From the NCBI GenBank assembly GCA_016928395.1, contig JAFGKV010000264.1:1-28826 (forward strand): a stretch of 28,826 nucleotides of DNA, written 5' to 3'. Numbering within the stretch: position 1 is the stretch's first letter; the number at the start of each line of letters is the position of its first letter. Under the pieces are notes generated by a model. The model worked only from the letters and a program-made list of their open reading frames with translations, searched no databases and had not been told where the DNA came from. This document shows, in pieces, positions 7,953 through 16,170 of the stretch. The stretch is from Candidatus Fermentibacterota bacterium. GTDB taxonomy: Bacteria; JAFGKV01. The translations under genes were made by a program, and so were the position numbers.

Positions 7953-8563
7953 CCATTGCCGTTCATCCCCGGGCCCGGGCTCTGCTCTTCGATGTGGACG
8001 GCACTCTGGCCGACACCATGCCGCTGCACTTCTGGGCCTGGCACCGGCTGCTGGAAGATATGGGCATCGACTATCCACAGGACATGTTCCATGCGCTGGC
8101 GGGCATGCCGACCCAACGCATCGTGGGGCTGGTGAACCAGCGCTTCGAGGTCAGCCTTGACCCAAGAGCCACCGCCGCCGCGAAAGAGCGCCTGTTCGCC
8201 ACCCGCCTGCATGAGGTGAAGCCCATCGAACCGGTGGTGGCCCTGGCCAGGCACTGGCGCGGCGTGATGCCGATGGCCGTGGGTACCGGGGGGAGACGAC
8301 GTCTTGTCCAGCGCATTCTCCACACGGTAGGACTCCGGGGATGGTTCCGCATTATCGTCGCCGCCGAAGATGTCACGGATCACAAACCGGCGCCGGATAC
8401 GTGGTTGACCTGCGCCAGACGCCTGGCAGTGCCACTGGAATGCTGCCAGGTATTCGAAGACGGTGACCTGGGCCTCGAAGCAGCCCGACAGGCCGGCATG
8501 ATCGCCACCGACATACGGCCCTTTCTTCTCCCGGAGGATCCATTCCGTGTCCTTGACGGCTGA
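7949..8563 (+). CDS. HAD-superfamily phosphatase, YqaB/beta-phosphoglucomutase type
   Basis: A 204-residue cytoplasmic HAD hydrolase with all four motifs: DVDGTLADT (15-23; nucleophile D15, acid/base D17), T113 in VGTGG, K146 in DHKPAPDT, and FEDGDLG (169-175) for magnesium binding. The helical cap after motif I and the overall similarity to E. coli YqaB (fructose-1-phosphatase) suggest a small sugar-phosphate phosphatase. The family is promiscuous, so the substrate is uncertain. The start is GTG, overlapping the preceding stop by four bases. The 3' end overlaps the next gene by 17 bases, so all three genes are likely translated from one mRNA. Confidence 0.88.
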   Translation: MTIAVHPRARALLFDVDGTLADTMPLHFWAWHRLLEDMGIDYPQDMFHALAGMPTQRIVGLVNQRFEVSLDPRATAAAKERLFATRLHEVKPIEPVVALARHWRGVMPMAVGTGGRRRLVQRILHTVGLRGWFRIIVAAEDVTDHKPAPDTWLTCARRLAVPLECCQVFEDGDLGLEAARQAGMIATDIRPFLLPEDPFRVLDG

Positions 8564-9653
8564 TTCCGAACCCTTCGCCCACGAGCCGCACGCTTCCTCG
8601 ACTCCTGAGCGCCGCATCGGCGTGGTGCGGGATGAGCGATACCTTCTGCACGATGCGGGGCCGGCGCATCCCGAGTCGCCCCGCAGGCTGGAAGACCTTT
8701 ATGCCTGCCTGGACGATCCCGAAGTAGCGGGCCTTGTTCGTACGATTCCACCCCGTCTGGCATCGGAGGAGGAGCTGCTGTGGAACCATACGCCGGAGCA
8801 TGTGGGGCGCGTGCGCGATGCCTGTGCCCGGGGCCCCCGGCGGCTGGATCCCGACACCGGTGTCAGCCCGGGCTCGTGGGAGGCGGCCCTTCTGGCCGTG
8901 GGAGGCGTGTTCGCGGGGCTCGATGCGCTGGCCCGGCGGGAGGCGGATGTGTGCATAGCCTTGGTGCGGCCTCCGGGCCATCATGCCGAGGCGGATCGGA
9001 GCATGGGCTTCTGCCTGTTCAACAACGTGGCCTTGGGCGCCCACTATGCGCGACGGGTCCTGGGATGCGGGCGGATCATGATCGTCGACTGGGACCTCCA
9101 TCATGGCAATGGGACCCAGCAAAGCTTCTACGCGGACCCCGACGTGCTCTTTGCCTCGATCCACCAGTTCCCCTTCTACCCAGGCACGGGCCCTCTAGGA
9201 GAGACGGGCACCAACGCAGGCGAGGGCCATACCGTAAATGTCCCGCTGGCGGCCGGCGCCGGCGATGAGGCCTATGCCGCGGCCTTCAACCGGGTCATCG
9301 TGCCCGTCGGACTCTCGTACCGGCCCGATCTGCTCCTAGTATCGGTTGGGTTTGACACCCATTGGGATGATCCGCTGGGCGGCATGAGAGTCTCCCTGGA
9401 CGGGTTTGCCTACATGACCAGGAGGCTCCTCGAGCTTGCCGCGGTCTGCTGCGGCGGCCGGATGCTGTTCTGCCTGGAGGGTGGCTACTCTCCCCGGGGC
9501 CAGCAGGAAGGGCTCCTGGCGATGCTGGGCGAATGCGCAGGGCGGTCCATCGCCCGGCCCGAAGCCATGGCCGGCCTGACCGAAGCCCACCATCCCGCCA
9601 TCGATCTCATCGCCGAGTTCCACCGGCGCCACTGGCCGGTCATCGAGGGTTGA
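8547..9653 (+). CDS. Histone deacetylase-like / AcuC-AphA family amidohydrolase
   Basis: A 368-residue zinc-dependent deacetylase. Visible motifs are RPPGHHAE (141-148, the histidine pair), DWDLHHGNGT (181-190, zinc ligands D183 and H185), GFDTHWDDP (269-277, third ligand D270) and EGGYS (311-315, catalytic Y314). Bacterial members deacetylate acetylpolyamines, acetyl-lysine proteins or other acylated amines; the substrate cannot be assigned. The GTG start has GGAGG ten bases upstream and lies inside the end of the HAD gene. An N-terminal extension of about 22 residues before the conserved core (RIGVVRDERYL) is variable. It is the last gene of the operon and converges on the phosphatase gene at 9825. 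Confidence 0.92.
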   Translation: MSLTADSEPFAHEPHASSTPERRIGVVRDERYLLHDAGPAHPESPRRLEDLYACLDDPEVAGLVRTIPPRLASEEELLWNHTPEHVGRVRDACARGPRRLDPDTGVSPGSWEAALLAVGGVFAGLDALARREADVCIALVRPPGHHAEADRSMGFCLFNNVALGAHYARRVLGCGRIMIVDWDLHHGNGTQQSFYADPDVLFASIHQFPFYPGTGPLGETGTNAGEGHTVNVPLAAGAGDEAYAAAFNRVIVPVGLSYRPDLLLVSVGFDTHWDDPLGGMRVSLDGFAYMTRRLLELAAVCCGGRMLFCLEGGYSPRGQQEGLLAMLGECAGRSIARPEAMAGLTEAHHPAIDLIAEFHRRHWPVIEG

Positions 9654-9742
9654 GGCATCGTCATCCCGGCCGGGGTTTTCGGCGCCAACGCTCCTTCTCC
9701 CTCAATTGGAGGAAGCTCAGCCGGCCCCCCACCGCGGGATGC

Positions 9743-9828
9743 GGCACTGGTCCCGCCCCTACGTTTGTCGCCCCGCTTTCATTCCCGGGCCTCTTGACTG
9801 CTCGGGCGGGCACAGGTCCCACCCCTAC
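9743..9828. repeat. Direct repeat pair between convergent genes
   Basis: Two 20-base copies, at 9743-9762 and 9809-9828, differ at two positions (18 of 20 identical) and end in CCCCTAC. They lie between the deacetylase and phosphatase genes. The second copy contains the TAG stop codon of the phosphatase (9825-9827, minus strand). The CCCCTAC end is shared with the hairpin at 166-190. Confidence 0.75.
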
Positions 9829-10412
9829 CGAGTTGATCGCGGCGCTGTTGCCGTGTCGGGGCAAACCGCCTCTGGTCGCCCTTGCAGCTCCTCGATCAGC
9901 CGCACTACCTCCGCCTCAATCATCGCCAGCCCCTCGTCCGGCGTCACCTCATCAAGGTCCGGAATCCTCCAGTAGGTCGTTTTCGTTTCCCACTCCGGGA
10001 ACAATCGGGCGACCATGGGGCGATGCTCGGATTCGAAGAGTGCGATGCGAATGGCCGCCCGCCGTAGGTTCGCTTCGGTCAACGGGGTGGGATCCATAGT
10101 GGTGTTGGTCAGGGCGATCCCCCGACGCGTGAGGCCGACGATGACGTGGGGTGACAAGGCGCCCTGGGGGAGGAACAGGGAAAGACCCCGGGAGAATGCG
10201 CGCCATGGAATGGCTTGGCGTCGCGCGTGATGGTTGAACACCGCCTCGGCGAACCGGCTCCGGTAGTAGTTGCCGGTGCAGATGAAAAGAACGTGCGGGT
10301 GATTGCGAACGGCGAGCTCCTGGGGAAAGGGATGCGCAGAACCGAGGCTCACAAAGTCCGTACCCGGCGGCACTCCCGCAACCCCTTGTCGACGACAGGG
10401 TCGGCTCGCCAC
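9825..10412 (-). CDS. Low-molecular-weight protein-tyrosine phosphatase family
   Basis: The loop CTGNYYRSR (45-53) fits the C-x5-R phosphate-binding signature of low-molecular-weight phosphatases and related arsenate reductases, preceded by the usual strand HVLFI. IPDLDE (150-155) offers D152 as the general acid of the family's DP-type loop, so a phosphatase is preferred over arsenate reductase. The start is uncertain. GTG 10412 has GGAGGAG upstream at long spacing, giving about 38 residues before the catalytic loop, which is longer than usual; GTG codons further in are possible. The last residues and the TAG stop lie in an intergenic repeat, so the C-terminal tail is probably not conserved. 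It converges on the deacetylase operon. Confidence 0.82.
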   Translation of the reverse strand: MASRPCRRQGVAGVPPGTDFVSLGSAHPFPQELAVRNHPHVLFICTGNYYRSRFAEAVFNHHARRQAIPWRAFSRGLSLFLPQGALSPHVIVGLTRRGIALTNTTMDPTPLTEANLRRAAIRIALFESEHRPMVARLFPEWETKTTYWRIPDLDEVTPDEGLAMIEAEVVRLIEELQGRPEAVCPDTATAPRSTR

Positions 10413-10574
10413 TCGTATCGGGGATCTCCTCCGTCACAGAGTAGGCGCACGACGGCGGCATGACGATGAGCCCGGCTAACCCGCCCGTTCCCTCCGAGTT
10501 TTCGATACGGCACGGACCTACCCACCACAGGCGGAGCGGCATTCCGCTTTGCCCCGAGGCTTTCGGAATCGGGC

Positions 10575-10603
10575 TTGACACGCCACCCGCGGCCGGATAC
10601 TCT
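10575..10603 (+). promoter_or_regulatory. Sigma70-type promoter for the fibronectin-III gene
   Basis: TTGACA at 10575-10580 is a perfect -35 box. It is followed after exactly 17 bases by TACTCT at 10598-10603 (four of six matches to the -10 consensus). Transcription would start near 10610, giving a leader of about 80 bases before ATG 10691. Confidence 0.6.
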
Positions 10604-10690
10604 CGACACCGTGACAGAACTGCTTCGGGCGGCTCTCTGGAAGCCGAGCAGTGAGAAGAGCGACTTCCCCTCAGTCAAGGGAGTAACACG

Positions 10691-11770
10691 ATGCCCCGCA
10701 TGTTGTCTATGGCCATGGGTGTGCTTGCCATGCCCGCGATCGCCGGTGCACAGAACCCCCTCATCATCGATCATACCTGCACGAATCTGGAATCGATTCC
10801 CCTGGCGGTCATTGAGGAGATCAAGTCCCCAGATAATGTCTTTCACTACGGGCACCGTTCCCATGGGTGGCAGCCGGTGGAGGGGTTGATCCAGATCGAA
10901 TCCTTGTATGGCGCAACCTACAACTTCGATCGCAGGTACTGCGGCATGCCCAATGACACGACGGCACTGGGCATGTGGGACGGGATGACGTCAAACGACT
11001 ATGTCGCGCCGGAGGATTACTGGTTCTCCCAGGCAGGCATGAACGATCTGCGCAGCATCCTGACGAATCACCCCCAAATCAAGTACTCCATGTGGTCATG
11101 GTGCGGCGAACACCACTGGTGGCCGCTGGCGGACATTCAGGCATACCTGGATTCTCTGGATCAACTGAGCACAGAGTTCGAGAATGTGACCTTCGTCTAC
11201 ATGACGGGAAACGCCGAGTATGACCACGAGTATCCTGATCCGTGGGGGATCCACGCGCGGTGGGAGCGGGGGAACATGATCCGTGACTACTGCGTGGCGC
11301 ACGACAAGGTGCTCTTCGACTTCGAGGACATGGACTGCTGGTATGAGGGAACTCAGCATACGGTGACAGTGGAACTGGACTCAACCTATGTCATCCCATG
11401 CCAGCATCCCGCGTACTGGGGCGACGAGGTCGCCCATACGACGATGGTAAACTGCATCAACAAGGGGAAAGCATTCTGGTACATGATGGCCCTGCTGCAG
11501 GATATGCTTGCCGCCCCGGTCATCACCGGCATCAGCGCGGACTCCGATTCCATCCGCGTCTCGTGGAATCCCGTATCGGGCGCCAGCAACTACCGGGTCT
11601 ACTCCTCAAGCCATCCTTACTCGGGGTATTCCCTGGACGTGACCGGAGTGTTCGACGGTCTCACCTGGTCATCGGAAATCGCGAGCAGCATGCGCTTCTA
11701 TCACCTCACCGCAACCGCGGGCTCGGAAGAATCCGCAGCCTCCAACCGGGTAGGGTATTCGAGATACTAA
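10691..11770 (+). CDS. Secreted HYGH/SHG-motif protein with fibronectin type III domain
   Basis: A 359-residue exported protein. The signal peptide ends near AIAGAQ (residue 21). The main domain (about 24-272) carries IDHTCTNLESIP, HYGHRSHG (52-59), MWSWCGE (134-140), FVYMTGNAEYDHE (168-180), a DFEDMD segment (210-215) and NKGKAFWYMMALL (257-269). I recognise this combination from uncharacterised secreted proteins of environmental bacteria, where the first motif usually reads YGHTSHGSQ; no function is established. The spaced histidines, aspartates and Ser-His-Gly suggest a hydrolase active site, but that is inference. A fibronectin type III domain follows (about 276-356). AAGGGAG precedes the ATG at good spacing, and a sigma70-type promoter lies upstream. 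It appears to be a single-gene unit. Confidence 0.75.
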   Translation: MPRMLSMAMGVLAMPAIAGAQNPLIIDHTCTNLESIPLAVIEEIKSPDNVFHYGHRSHGWQPVEGLIQIESLYGATYNFDRRYCGMPNDTTALGMWDGMTSNDYVAPEDYWFSQAGMNDLRSILTNHPQIKYSMWSWCGEHHWWPLADIQAYLDSLDQLSTEFENVTFVYMTGNAEYDHEYPDPWGIHARWERGNMIRDYCVAHDKVLFDFEDMDCWYEGTQHTVTVELDSTYVIPCQHPAYWGDEVAHTTMVNCINKGKAFWYMMALLQDMLAAPVITGISADSDSIRVSWNPVSGASNYRVYSSSHPYSGYSLDVTGVFDGLTWSSEIASSMRFYHLTATAGSEESAASNRVGYSRY

Positions 11771-12055
11771 CGTCAGGCGCCTGCACAGCCTCGTGCTGCA
11801 GGTACGAGGGCTCGTGCCCATCAATGTGATGTGTAGCATTCCGTCGTGGCTCGTGAACATGATGAAGGAGCGGACATGGCCTTCATACCATCCGCAGACC
11901 ACATCGTGAAAAAGCAGGTCGCGTTGCGTGGCCTCGGTCACGTCCTCGGTGAACCACTCCCCCGTCAGCTCGTCGACGATCGACATGATACCATCGGCGA
12001 TGGGGCCGGTCGGTCGCGTGCAGATGTGGATAGACACGCCGCCGGGAGGATCCAT
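11669..12055 (-). CDS. Possible small gene or gene remnant, unknown function
   Basis: From ATG 12055 (or GTG 12058) the first 90 or so codons look coding: third positions are mostly G or C, and the peptide has strand-like stretches such as FIMFTSHDGMLHITLMG. I recognise no family. The frame then runs on past about 11775 into the antisense of the convergent fibronectin-III gene and ends at 11669, which is unusual. A one-base shift near 11765-11775 would meet a stop at once, so this may be a truncated or frameshifted remnant, or an assembly error. No strong ribosome site precedes the start. Confidence 0.3.
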   Translation of the reverse strand: MDPPGGVSIHICTRPTGPIADGIMSIVDELTGEWFTEDVTEATQRDLLFHDVVCGWYEGHVRSFIMFTSHDGMLHITLMGTSPRTCSTRLCRRLTLVSRIPYPVGGCGFFRARGCGEVIEAHAARDFR

Positions 12056-12155
12056 CACATCTCACTCTCAGGATTATGGAGGAAGCACGGTGCTAGCGTT
12101 GTGACTTCGGGGGATAGTACCGCACGGATTGGAGAAATCTAGTCTCGCCACACCA

Positions 12156-13163
12156 TCACGTTGCCCAGGCCTTCAGCACTCTGAGGGCATGCAGGGTGAT
12201 CCACTTGCTGGGCGCGCCCTTCTCTTCGATGTCCACCAGGAACTTGCCGTTGAAGGTGTCGGCCAGCTTCCACCTGCCGTCGGCGTCCTGCTTGGATATG
12301 ACCACATCCACGGCTTCCCGCATCCGCTCATCCCGGTAGCCCAGCCGCGTCAGGATCCCGAGTATCTCCAGGATGTCGGTCTGCCACATACGCGGGAACC
12401 CAAACCGGCGCCATCCCGGCTTGGAGACCTTGGCCAGGTCATGGCTCCGTTTGTGGATGTGGTGCCTGAGGAGGTACTCGACACTTTGGTCGATGGTGCG
12501 CCGTACCCCGCGTGACCACTCGGAGGCGGGGATCTCCGCCAGAGCCTTCAGTGCCTTGACCACTCCCATGTGACAGGTGTGGCGTCCCCAGCACATCTCA
12601 TAGGTGTCGTAGGGCCAGCCGGTGGGGGGATCGACGACGCCATCATCGAATCGTTGGTACCTAACCAGCCAGCCGATGGCCCGCTCGACCCGCGGATCGC
12701 CTCCGTAACCGAACCTCAGAAGCGCCCAGGCAAGGTTCCCGGTCAAACAGGGGAGTACTTCGCGGTGCCGGCCGCCGCCGGCTCGCACCGCCTGGTTCAT
12801 GGCGAACCCGCCGCTTGACCTGTCCTGCAGGCGCTCCAGAACGAACTCGCATCCGCGCCGCACCCGCTCGTCATCTCCCTCGGCGAGAAGCCCGGCCAGG
12901 ATGATGAGCTGCCACACGGTGCCGCGATACTTGGCGTGATAGGGACGATCAGGTCGGTCCCACGAGCCATCGGGGTTCTGTTGCGCCAGGACCCGCGGCG
13001 CCACACCGGTGCGCATGATCGCGGCGCGGGCCTGTTTGACTTCCGGAACCGTCTCAGGCCGCCCGAGGATGTCCACCAGGGTCAGGTACCGAACCGACGG
13101 ATTGTCCTCCTCGAGAAGCCAGCCCGTCGGGTCGCCTAATAGTAGCTGTTTCCAGTCACTCAT
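12156..13163 (-). CDS. Terpenoid-cyclase-fold (alpha6/alpha6 barrel) protein
   Basis: A 335-residue soluble protein of the prenyltransferase/squalene-cyclase repeat fold. Repeats such as LAQQNPDGSWDRP, FVLERLQDRSSGGF, IGWLVRYQRFDDG and VISKQDADGRWK recur about every 45-60 residues. The family of standalone bacterial proteins with an N-terminal GWLLEEDNPSVRYLTL signature has no known reaction, and some database entries for such proteins carry a misleading NifH name. I see no DxDD or DCTAE-type cyclase motif, so terpene cyclisation is not supported. ATG 13163 was chosen because the conserved part begins directly after it and AGGA lies upstream. The gene stands alone, 218 bases from the DsrE-like stop. 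Confidence 0.72.
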   Translation of the reverse strand: MSDWKQLLLGDPTGWLLEEDNPSVRYLTLVDILGRPETVPEVKQARAAIMRTGVAPRVLAQQNPDGSWDRPDRPYHAKYRGTVWQLIILAGLLAEGDDERVRRGCEFVLERLQDRSSGGFAMNQAVRAGGGRHREVLPCLTGNLAWALLRFGYGGDPRVERAIGWLVRYQRFDDGVVDPPTGWPYDTYEMCWGRHTCHMGVVKALKALAEIPASEWSRGVRRTIDQSVEYLLRHHIHKRSHDLAKVSKPGWRRFGFPRMWQTDILEILGILTRLGYRDERMREAVDVVISKQDADGRWKLADTFNGKFLVDIEEKGAPSKWITLHALRVLKAWAT

Positions 13164-13365
13164 CGCACTCTGTCCTGTCGTGCATCCAAGGAGATCTTGA
13201 GGCAAGGTTCAGTACTTGACCGCCTGAAGAGACGGGATGCAGGTGGGGAGTCGAGCCTGGGTTGCCGAATCGCGTGGGGAGACACGCGCTTTCCTTGGGA
13301 GAGCACGCCTGGGAGGGATACCCCGCCCATCGGCCTTCTCTCAGACAGTGAGCGATCCCGGTTCA

Positions 13366-13401
13366 GCAGTGCTGCTTCCGTGCTACATAAACCAGCACTG
13401 C
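13366..13401. terminator. Hairpin across the DsrE-like gene stop
   Basis: GCAGTGCTG (13366-13374) and CAGCACTGC (13393-13401) form a perfect 9-bp stem with an 18-base loop that contains the stop codon of the DsrE-like gene. It may act as a 3' stabiliser or terminator, though no T-run follows. Confidence 0.4.
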
Positions 13402-13937
13402 TTGGAGTGCGAGAGCATGTCGATGAATGTACCGACCCCCACCAGGCTCAGATTCGGGTAGTCGATCAACTCCTCCTTCTTGATGCCCATGATGTCCATC
13501 GACATCGTGCAGACGTGGATTCTGACGCCCATATCCGCTGCCTCCTTCATGAGATCCTCAAGCTGCGCGGCACCACGATTCCGCATCACGTGACGGATCA
13601 TGCCGGGGCCAATTCCTGCCATGTGCATCTTCGAGAGCGGCAGCTTCTTCGAGCCACGCGGCAGCATGAGGCCAAACATGGTGTCTAGAACCCCCTTCTT
13701 CACGCGTTTCTTGGGGTCTCGCAGAGCGGCCGTGGCCCAGAACGTGAAGAACATGTCGACCTCCATGTCAAAGGCGGCCGCGCCGACTGCGATGATGAAG
13801 GCTGCAATTGTGTAGTCGAGATCTCCGCTCATGACGCCGAGCGTCAGGCGGTCTGATGGCGTACCCTTCTCGAGCGTTTCGACGCGGGCAACGAGTTGCC
13901 TGATAATCTCATCACGATCTTCGTTTGACTGGCTCAT
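13383..13937 (-). CDS. DsrE/DsrF/DrsH-like family protein
   Basis: A 184-residue protein of the DsrE-like superfamily, whose members handle persulfide sulfur or act as adaptors in sulfur relay. The fold starts with LTLGVMSGDLDYTIAAFIIA (about 31-50). HVCTMSMDIMGI (141-152) holds the conserved cysteine C143, and a second cysteine, C181, lies three residues from the end (CWFM). The first 25 residues are charged and helical. The start ATG has AGGAG upstream and overlaps the stop of the ArsR gene as ATGA, so the two are translationally coupled. This arrangement suggests that the regulator and the sulfur carrier respond to the same signal. The exact partner or acceptor is unknown. Confidence 0.85.
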   Translation of the reverse strand: MSQSNEDRDEIIRQLVARVETLEKGTPSDRLTLGVMSGDLDYTIAAFIIAVGAAAFDMEVDMFFTFWATAALRDPKKRVKKGVLDTMFGLMLPRGSKKLPLSKMHMAGIGPGMIRHVMRNRGAAQLEDLMKEAADMGVRIHVCTMSMDIMGIKKEELIDYPNLSLVGVGTFIDMLSHSKQCWFM

Positions 13938-14278
13938 ATCTCCCTCTCCTGATCGAGTTCCTCGGCCCTACGCCCCCGCGCGATGAGGCCTTCGAGGAGG
14001 ACTTCACGCACCATCGCACAACACACGGCAATCTTGAGATTGCTCAATCGGTAGTAGACAGTCCGGCCATCCCGGCGAGTGAGGACTACCTCCTTGTCTC
14101 GCATGATTCGCAGGTGTTGGCTCACCGCGCTGATGGAGCTACCCAGTGCATCGGCGAGCTCACCAACACTGGCCTCGCCTCTCTTCAGCACCTCCAGGAT
14201 GGCCAAGCGCTTGGCGTGGGCCATGGTCGAGCATAGGTCGGCTTGTTGTTCCAGAATATCATAGTTACTTATTTTCAT
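13934..14278 (-). CDS. ArsR/SmtB-family transcriptional regulator
   Basis: A 114-residue winged-helix repressor. AHAKRLAILEVLKRGEASV (21-39) and ELADALGSSISAVSQHLRIM (40-59) cover the leading helices and helix-turn-helix; TRRDGRTVYYRLSN (67-80) is the beta wing. The cysteines C16, C86 and C87 lie in the first and last helices, which pack together at the dimer face in this family, so a thiol or metal sensor is possible. The usual arsenic motif CVC is absent. ATG 14278 gives the normal family length; a GTG at 14326 with GGAGGTG upstream would add 16 residues and cannot be excluded. The gene overlaps the DsrE-like gene by four bases and follows the GNAT gene. Confidence 0.85.
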   Translation of the reverse strand: MKISNYDILEQQADLCSTMAHAKRLAILEVLKRGEASVGELADALGSSISAVSQHLRIMRDKEVVLTRRDGRTVYYRLSNLKIAVCCAMVREVLLEGLIARGRRAEELDQEREI

Positions 14279-14391
14279 TCTTGGTAAAATATGCATCATT
14301 GCGACAAGCGCAATGGCTCTCCGCACTGAGAAGCACCTCCCCACAGCACGGCTGCCCGGGCGCGTGCGTATGTCGTCACGGTTGGCAATGC

Positions 14392-15033
14392 TCAACGCCG
14401 GCAGTGGTAGGTCCTGATCAGTCCCTGATGGCCGTGGAGCCTGCCTTCCGCTTCCTCCACCAGTGCATAGCCTGCGCGCTCCAGGACACGGCATGACGCG
14501 ACATTGTCCGCCGCCACAATGCCCAGGATGTGCGGCAGCTTGAAACGACGTAGTCCCCATTCAGACATCGCCGCCACCGCTTCAGACGCGAGCCCTTTGC
14601 CCTGGTGCTTTTCCTCAATGGCGTAGCCGATCTCCACGGTACCGCGCAGCGGACTCAATCCGACATGCCCCACCAGTTCGCCATTGCCGCGCAGACACAC
14701 CCCCAGCACATAGGGGCCGGCTGCCGGGGTGCCGGGGTCGGCATACTGCGAGATCAGGTAGCACAGCACCTCCCGCGCTTCGCGTTCGTCCGCGTAGACC
14801 TGATCCGGGATCCATGTGCGCATGCCGCCTTCCTGACTCATCGCGAAGACCTTCGCGGCATCGTCAAGCACAAAAGGCCGTAGCGTGAGCCGTCGGGTCA
14901 GGATTGGTAACGAATCCTCAACGGGCTCAGGTCGGGGTGTGAGCATGGCATGTGACTCCATAGTGGTGGCCGGTTGCTCTATCTGAGGCGCTGTCTGGGG
15001 ATCCAGCATCCGCAGTTCGTCTGCAGCAGCCAT
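14392..15033 (-). CDS. GNAT N-acetyltransferase, RimJ/RimL type
   Basis: A 213-residue acetyltransferase. After about 44 variable residues comes LTRRLTLRPF (45-54), the usual opening of RimJ/RimL-type proteins. The acetyl-CoA loop is EKHQGKGLASEAV (about 141-153), preceded by VEIGYAIE and followed by the AADNVASCRVLERAGY block (about 174-189) typical of this subgroup. Likely substrates are a ribosomal-protein N-terminus or a small amine, but nothing here decides. ATG 15033 has AGGTGG seven bases upstream; a later methionine (residue 25) would give a more typical length. It lies 11 bases from the CPBP gene on its 5' side. Confidence 0.88.
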   Translation of the reverse strand: MAAADELRMLDPQTAPQIEQPATTMESHAMLTPRPEPVEDSLPILTRRLTLRPFVLDDAAKVFAMSQEGGMRTWIPDQVYADEREAREVLCYLISQYADPGTPAAGPYVLGVCLRGNGELVGHVGLSPLRGTVEIGYAIEEKHQGKGLASEAVAAMSEWGLRRFKLPHILGIVAADNVASCRVLERAGYALVEEAEGRLHGHQGLIRTYHCRR

Positions 15034-15044
15034 GCCGTCGCCAC

Positions 15045-15788
15045 CTAGACGAGGCCGAGAGCAACCGCAATGAAGCCGGGGCCGTTGACGCCGGCGTGAA
15101 TGACAACCCCTACCCAGCTATTCCGCCGCCGCTGCACGACATACGGAAGGATGATCAGAATCGGCAGCAGCACGATCACCAGATACCAGCCGAAGGCAGC
15201 GTGAAAGAGCAGCCAACCGCATGCATTGGCGATCCACGCCTTTGGTCCCAGCGCGACCTCCTGGCGCGGGAGCACGACACCTCGCCAGAGAACCTCCTCG
15301 CCCATGATGTTCAGAACCCAGAATGGCAGCCATGCCGCCAGAATCCAGTACCTTCCTGGCGACAAAGGCTCGAATGCCATGAAAGGCGGGTGCAGATCAC
15401 TGCCGCCGCCCAGCGCCCCCAGTGCGGCCTGGATGCCGGCACCCAGTATGCCGATGACGATAGTGGCTCCGATTCCCCATGCCCAGTCGCTTCTGCTCAT
15501 CCTGCGGAAGCGAAGGCGCTTCGTCCAGAGTCGATTCCTCGGGTGCCCCTCCCGGCGTATGAGCAGATGACCGGCCATGAGAAGCGGGGCAAATACGCCG
15601 AAACCACCGATCAGAAACCAGAAAAGGATCGGCTCCCGGCCGGTATGTGCACTCAGAAGCGGAATCAGCCCATGGGTTGCGACGAACAAGAGGAGCCCGG
15701 CCGCACCAAAGCCTGCCAGGGTATGGATCCACCCCATGGGGGGAACTCGGATACGCGCTTCACCCACCATCCCTTCATTCGACTCCAC
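15045..15788 (-). CDS. CPBP family intramembrane metalloprotease (CAAX-like)
   Basis: A 247-residue polytopic membrane protein with about six to seven hydrophobic segments. The catalytic motifs of the CPBP/Abi family are present: EEVLWRG (164-170; E164, E165 and R169), LLFHAAFG (193-200; H196) and HAGVN (231-235). Related proteins cleave prenylated CAAX substrates in eukaryotes, while bacterial members are tied to bacteriocin self-protection or unknown targets. I chose GTG 15788, which has GCGGAG eight bases upstream; another GTG (15815) and an internal ATG (15770) are alternatives. The gene immediately precedes the GNAT gene and probably shares its transcript. Confidence 0.88.
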   Translation of the reverse strand: MESNEGMVGEARIRVPPMGWIHTLAGFGAAGLLLFVATHGLIPLLSAHTGREPILFWFLIGGFGVFAPLLMAGHLLIRREGHPRNRLWTKRLRFRRMSRSDWAWGIGATIVIGILGAGIQAALGALGGGSDLHPPFMAFEPLSPGRYWILAAWLPFWVLNIMGEEVLWRGVVLPRQEVALGPKAWIANACGWLLFHAAFGWYLVIVLLPILIILPYVVQRRRNSWVGVVIHAGVNGPGFIAVALGLV

Positions 15789-16170
15789 CGTTGATCTCCG
15801 CTGTGCTGCCGACACGAAGTCCACTTCCTTCCTTCCCTGTGCTCCACGCCCGCTACCCTGCGTTGCCTTCCGCCGCGTGCTGCCGCTCCACTGGGTTGAC
15901 TCCGCCCGCCGATCGTGCTGGTGGCGAGTCGTGGTCAGCGGCCGGCGACCCGAAACGGGCCATAGAACCATCCAGCTCAATCAAAGGCTTCCAGAATGGG
16001 TGTGCGCTCCTCGACATCGCCCTGCGGCCATTCCCGCATATCATAATGCTCTGGCTTGAGGCTCCTCACCAGAATCTGTACACGACGTGCCGTCTCGAAC
16101 ATGGCCGAAGGCCTCTACACGCAAGGAGGCCGCGTCCGTGGGAGCATCGCCCCCTTCCTGTGCAGCCTCT

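Noticed and set aside
12156-13163. NifH/nitrogen-fixation assignment
   Set aside because: The protein has no P-loop or iron-sulfur cysteines; its repeats are of the terpenoid-cyclase fold.
14392-15033. Beta-lysine acetyltransferase (AblB) partner of the aminomutase
   Set aside because: Its motifs are of the RimJ/RimL type and it belongs to the CPBP-ArsR-DsrE block more than 1.5 kb away.
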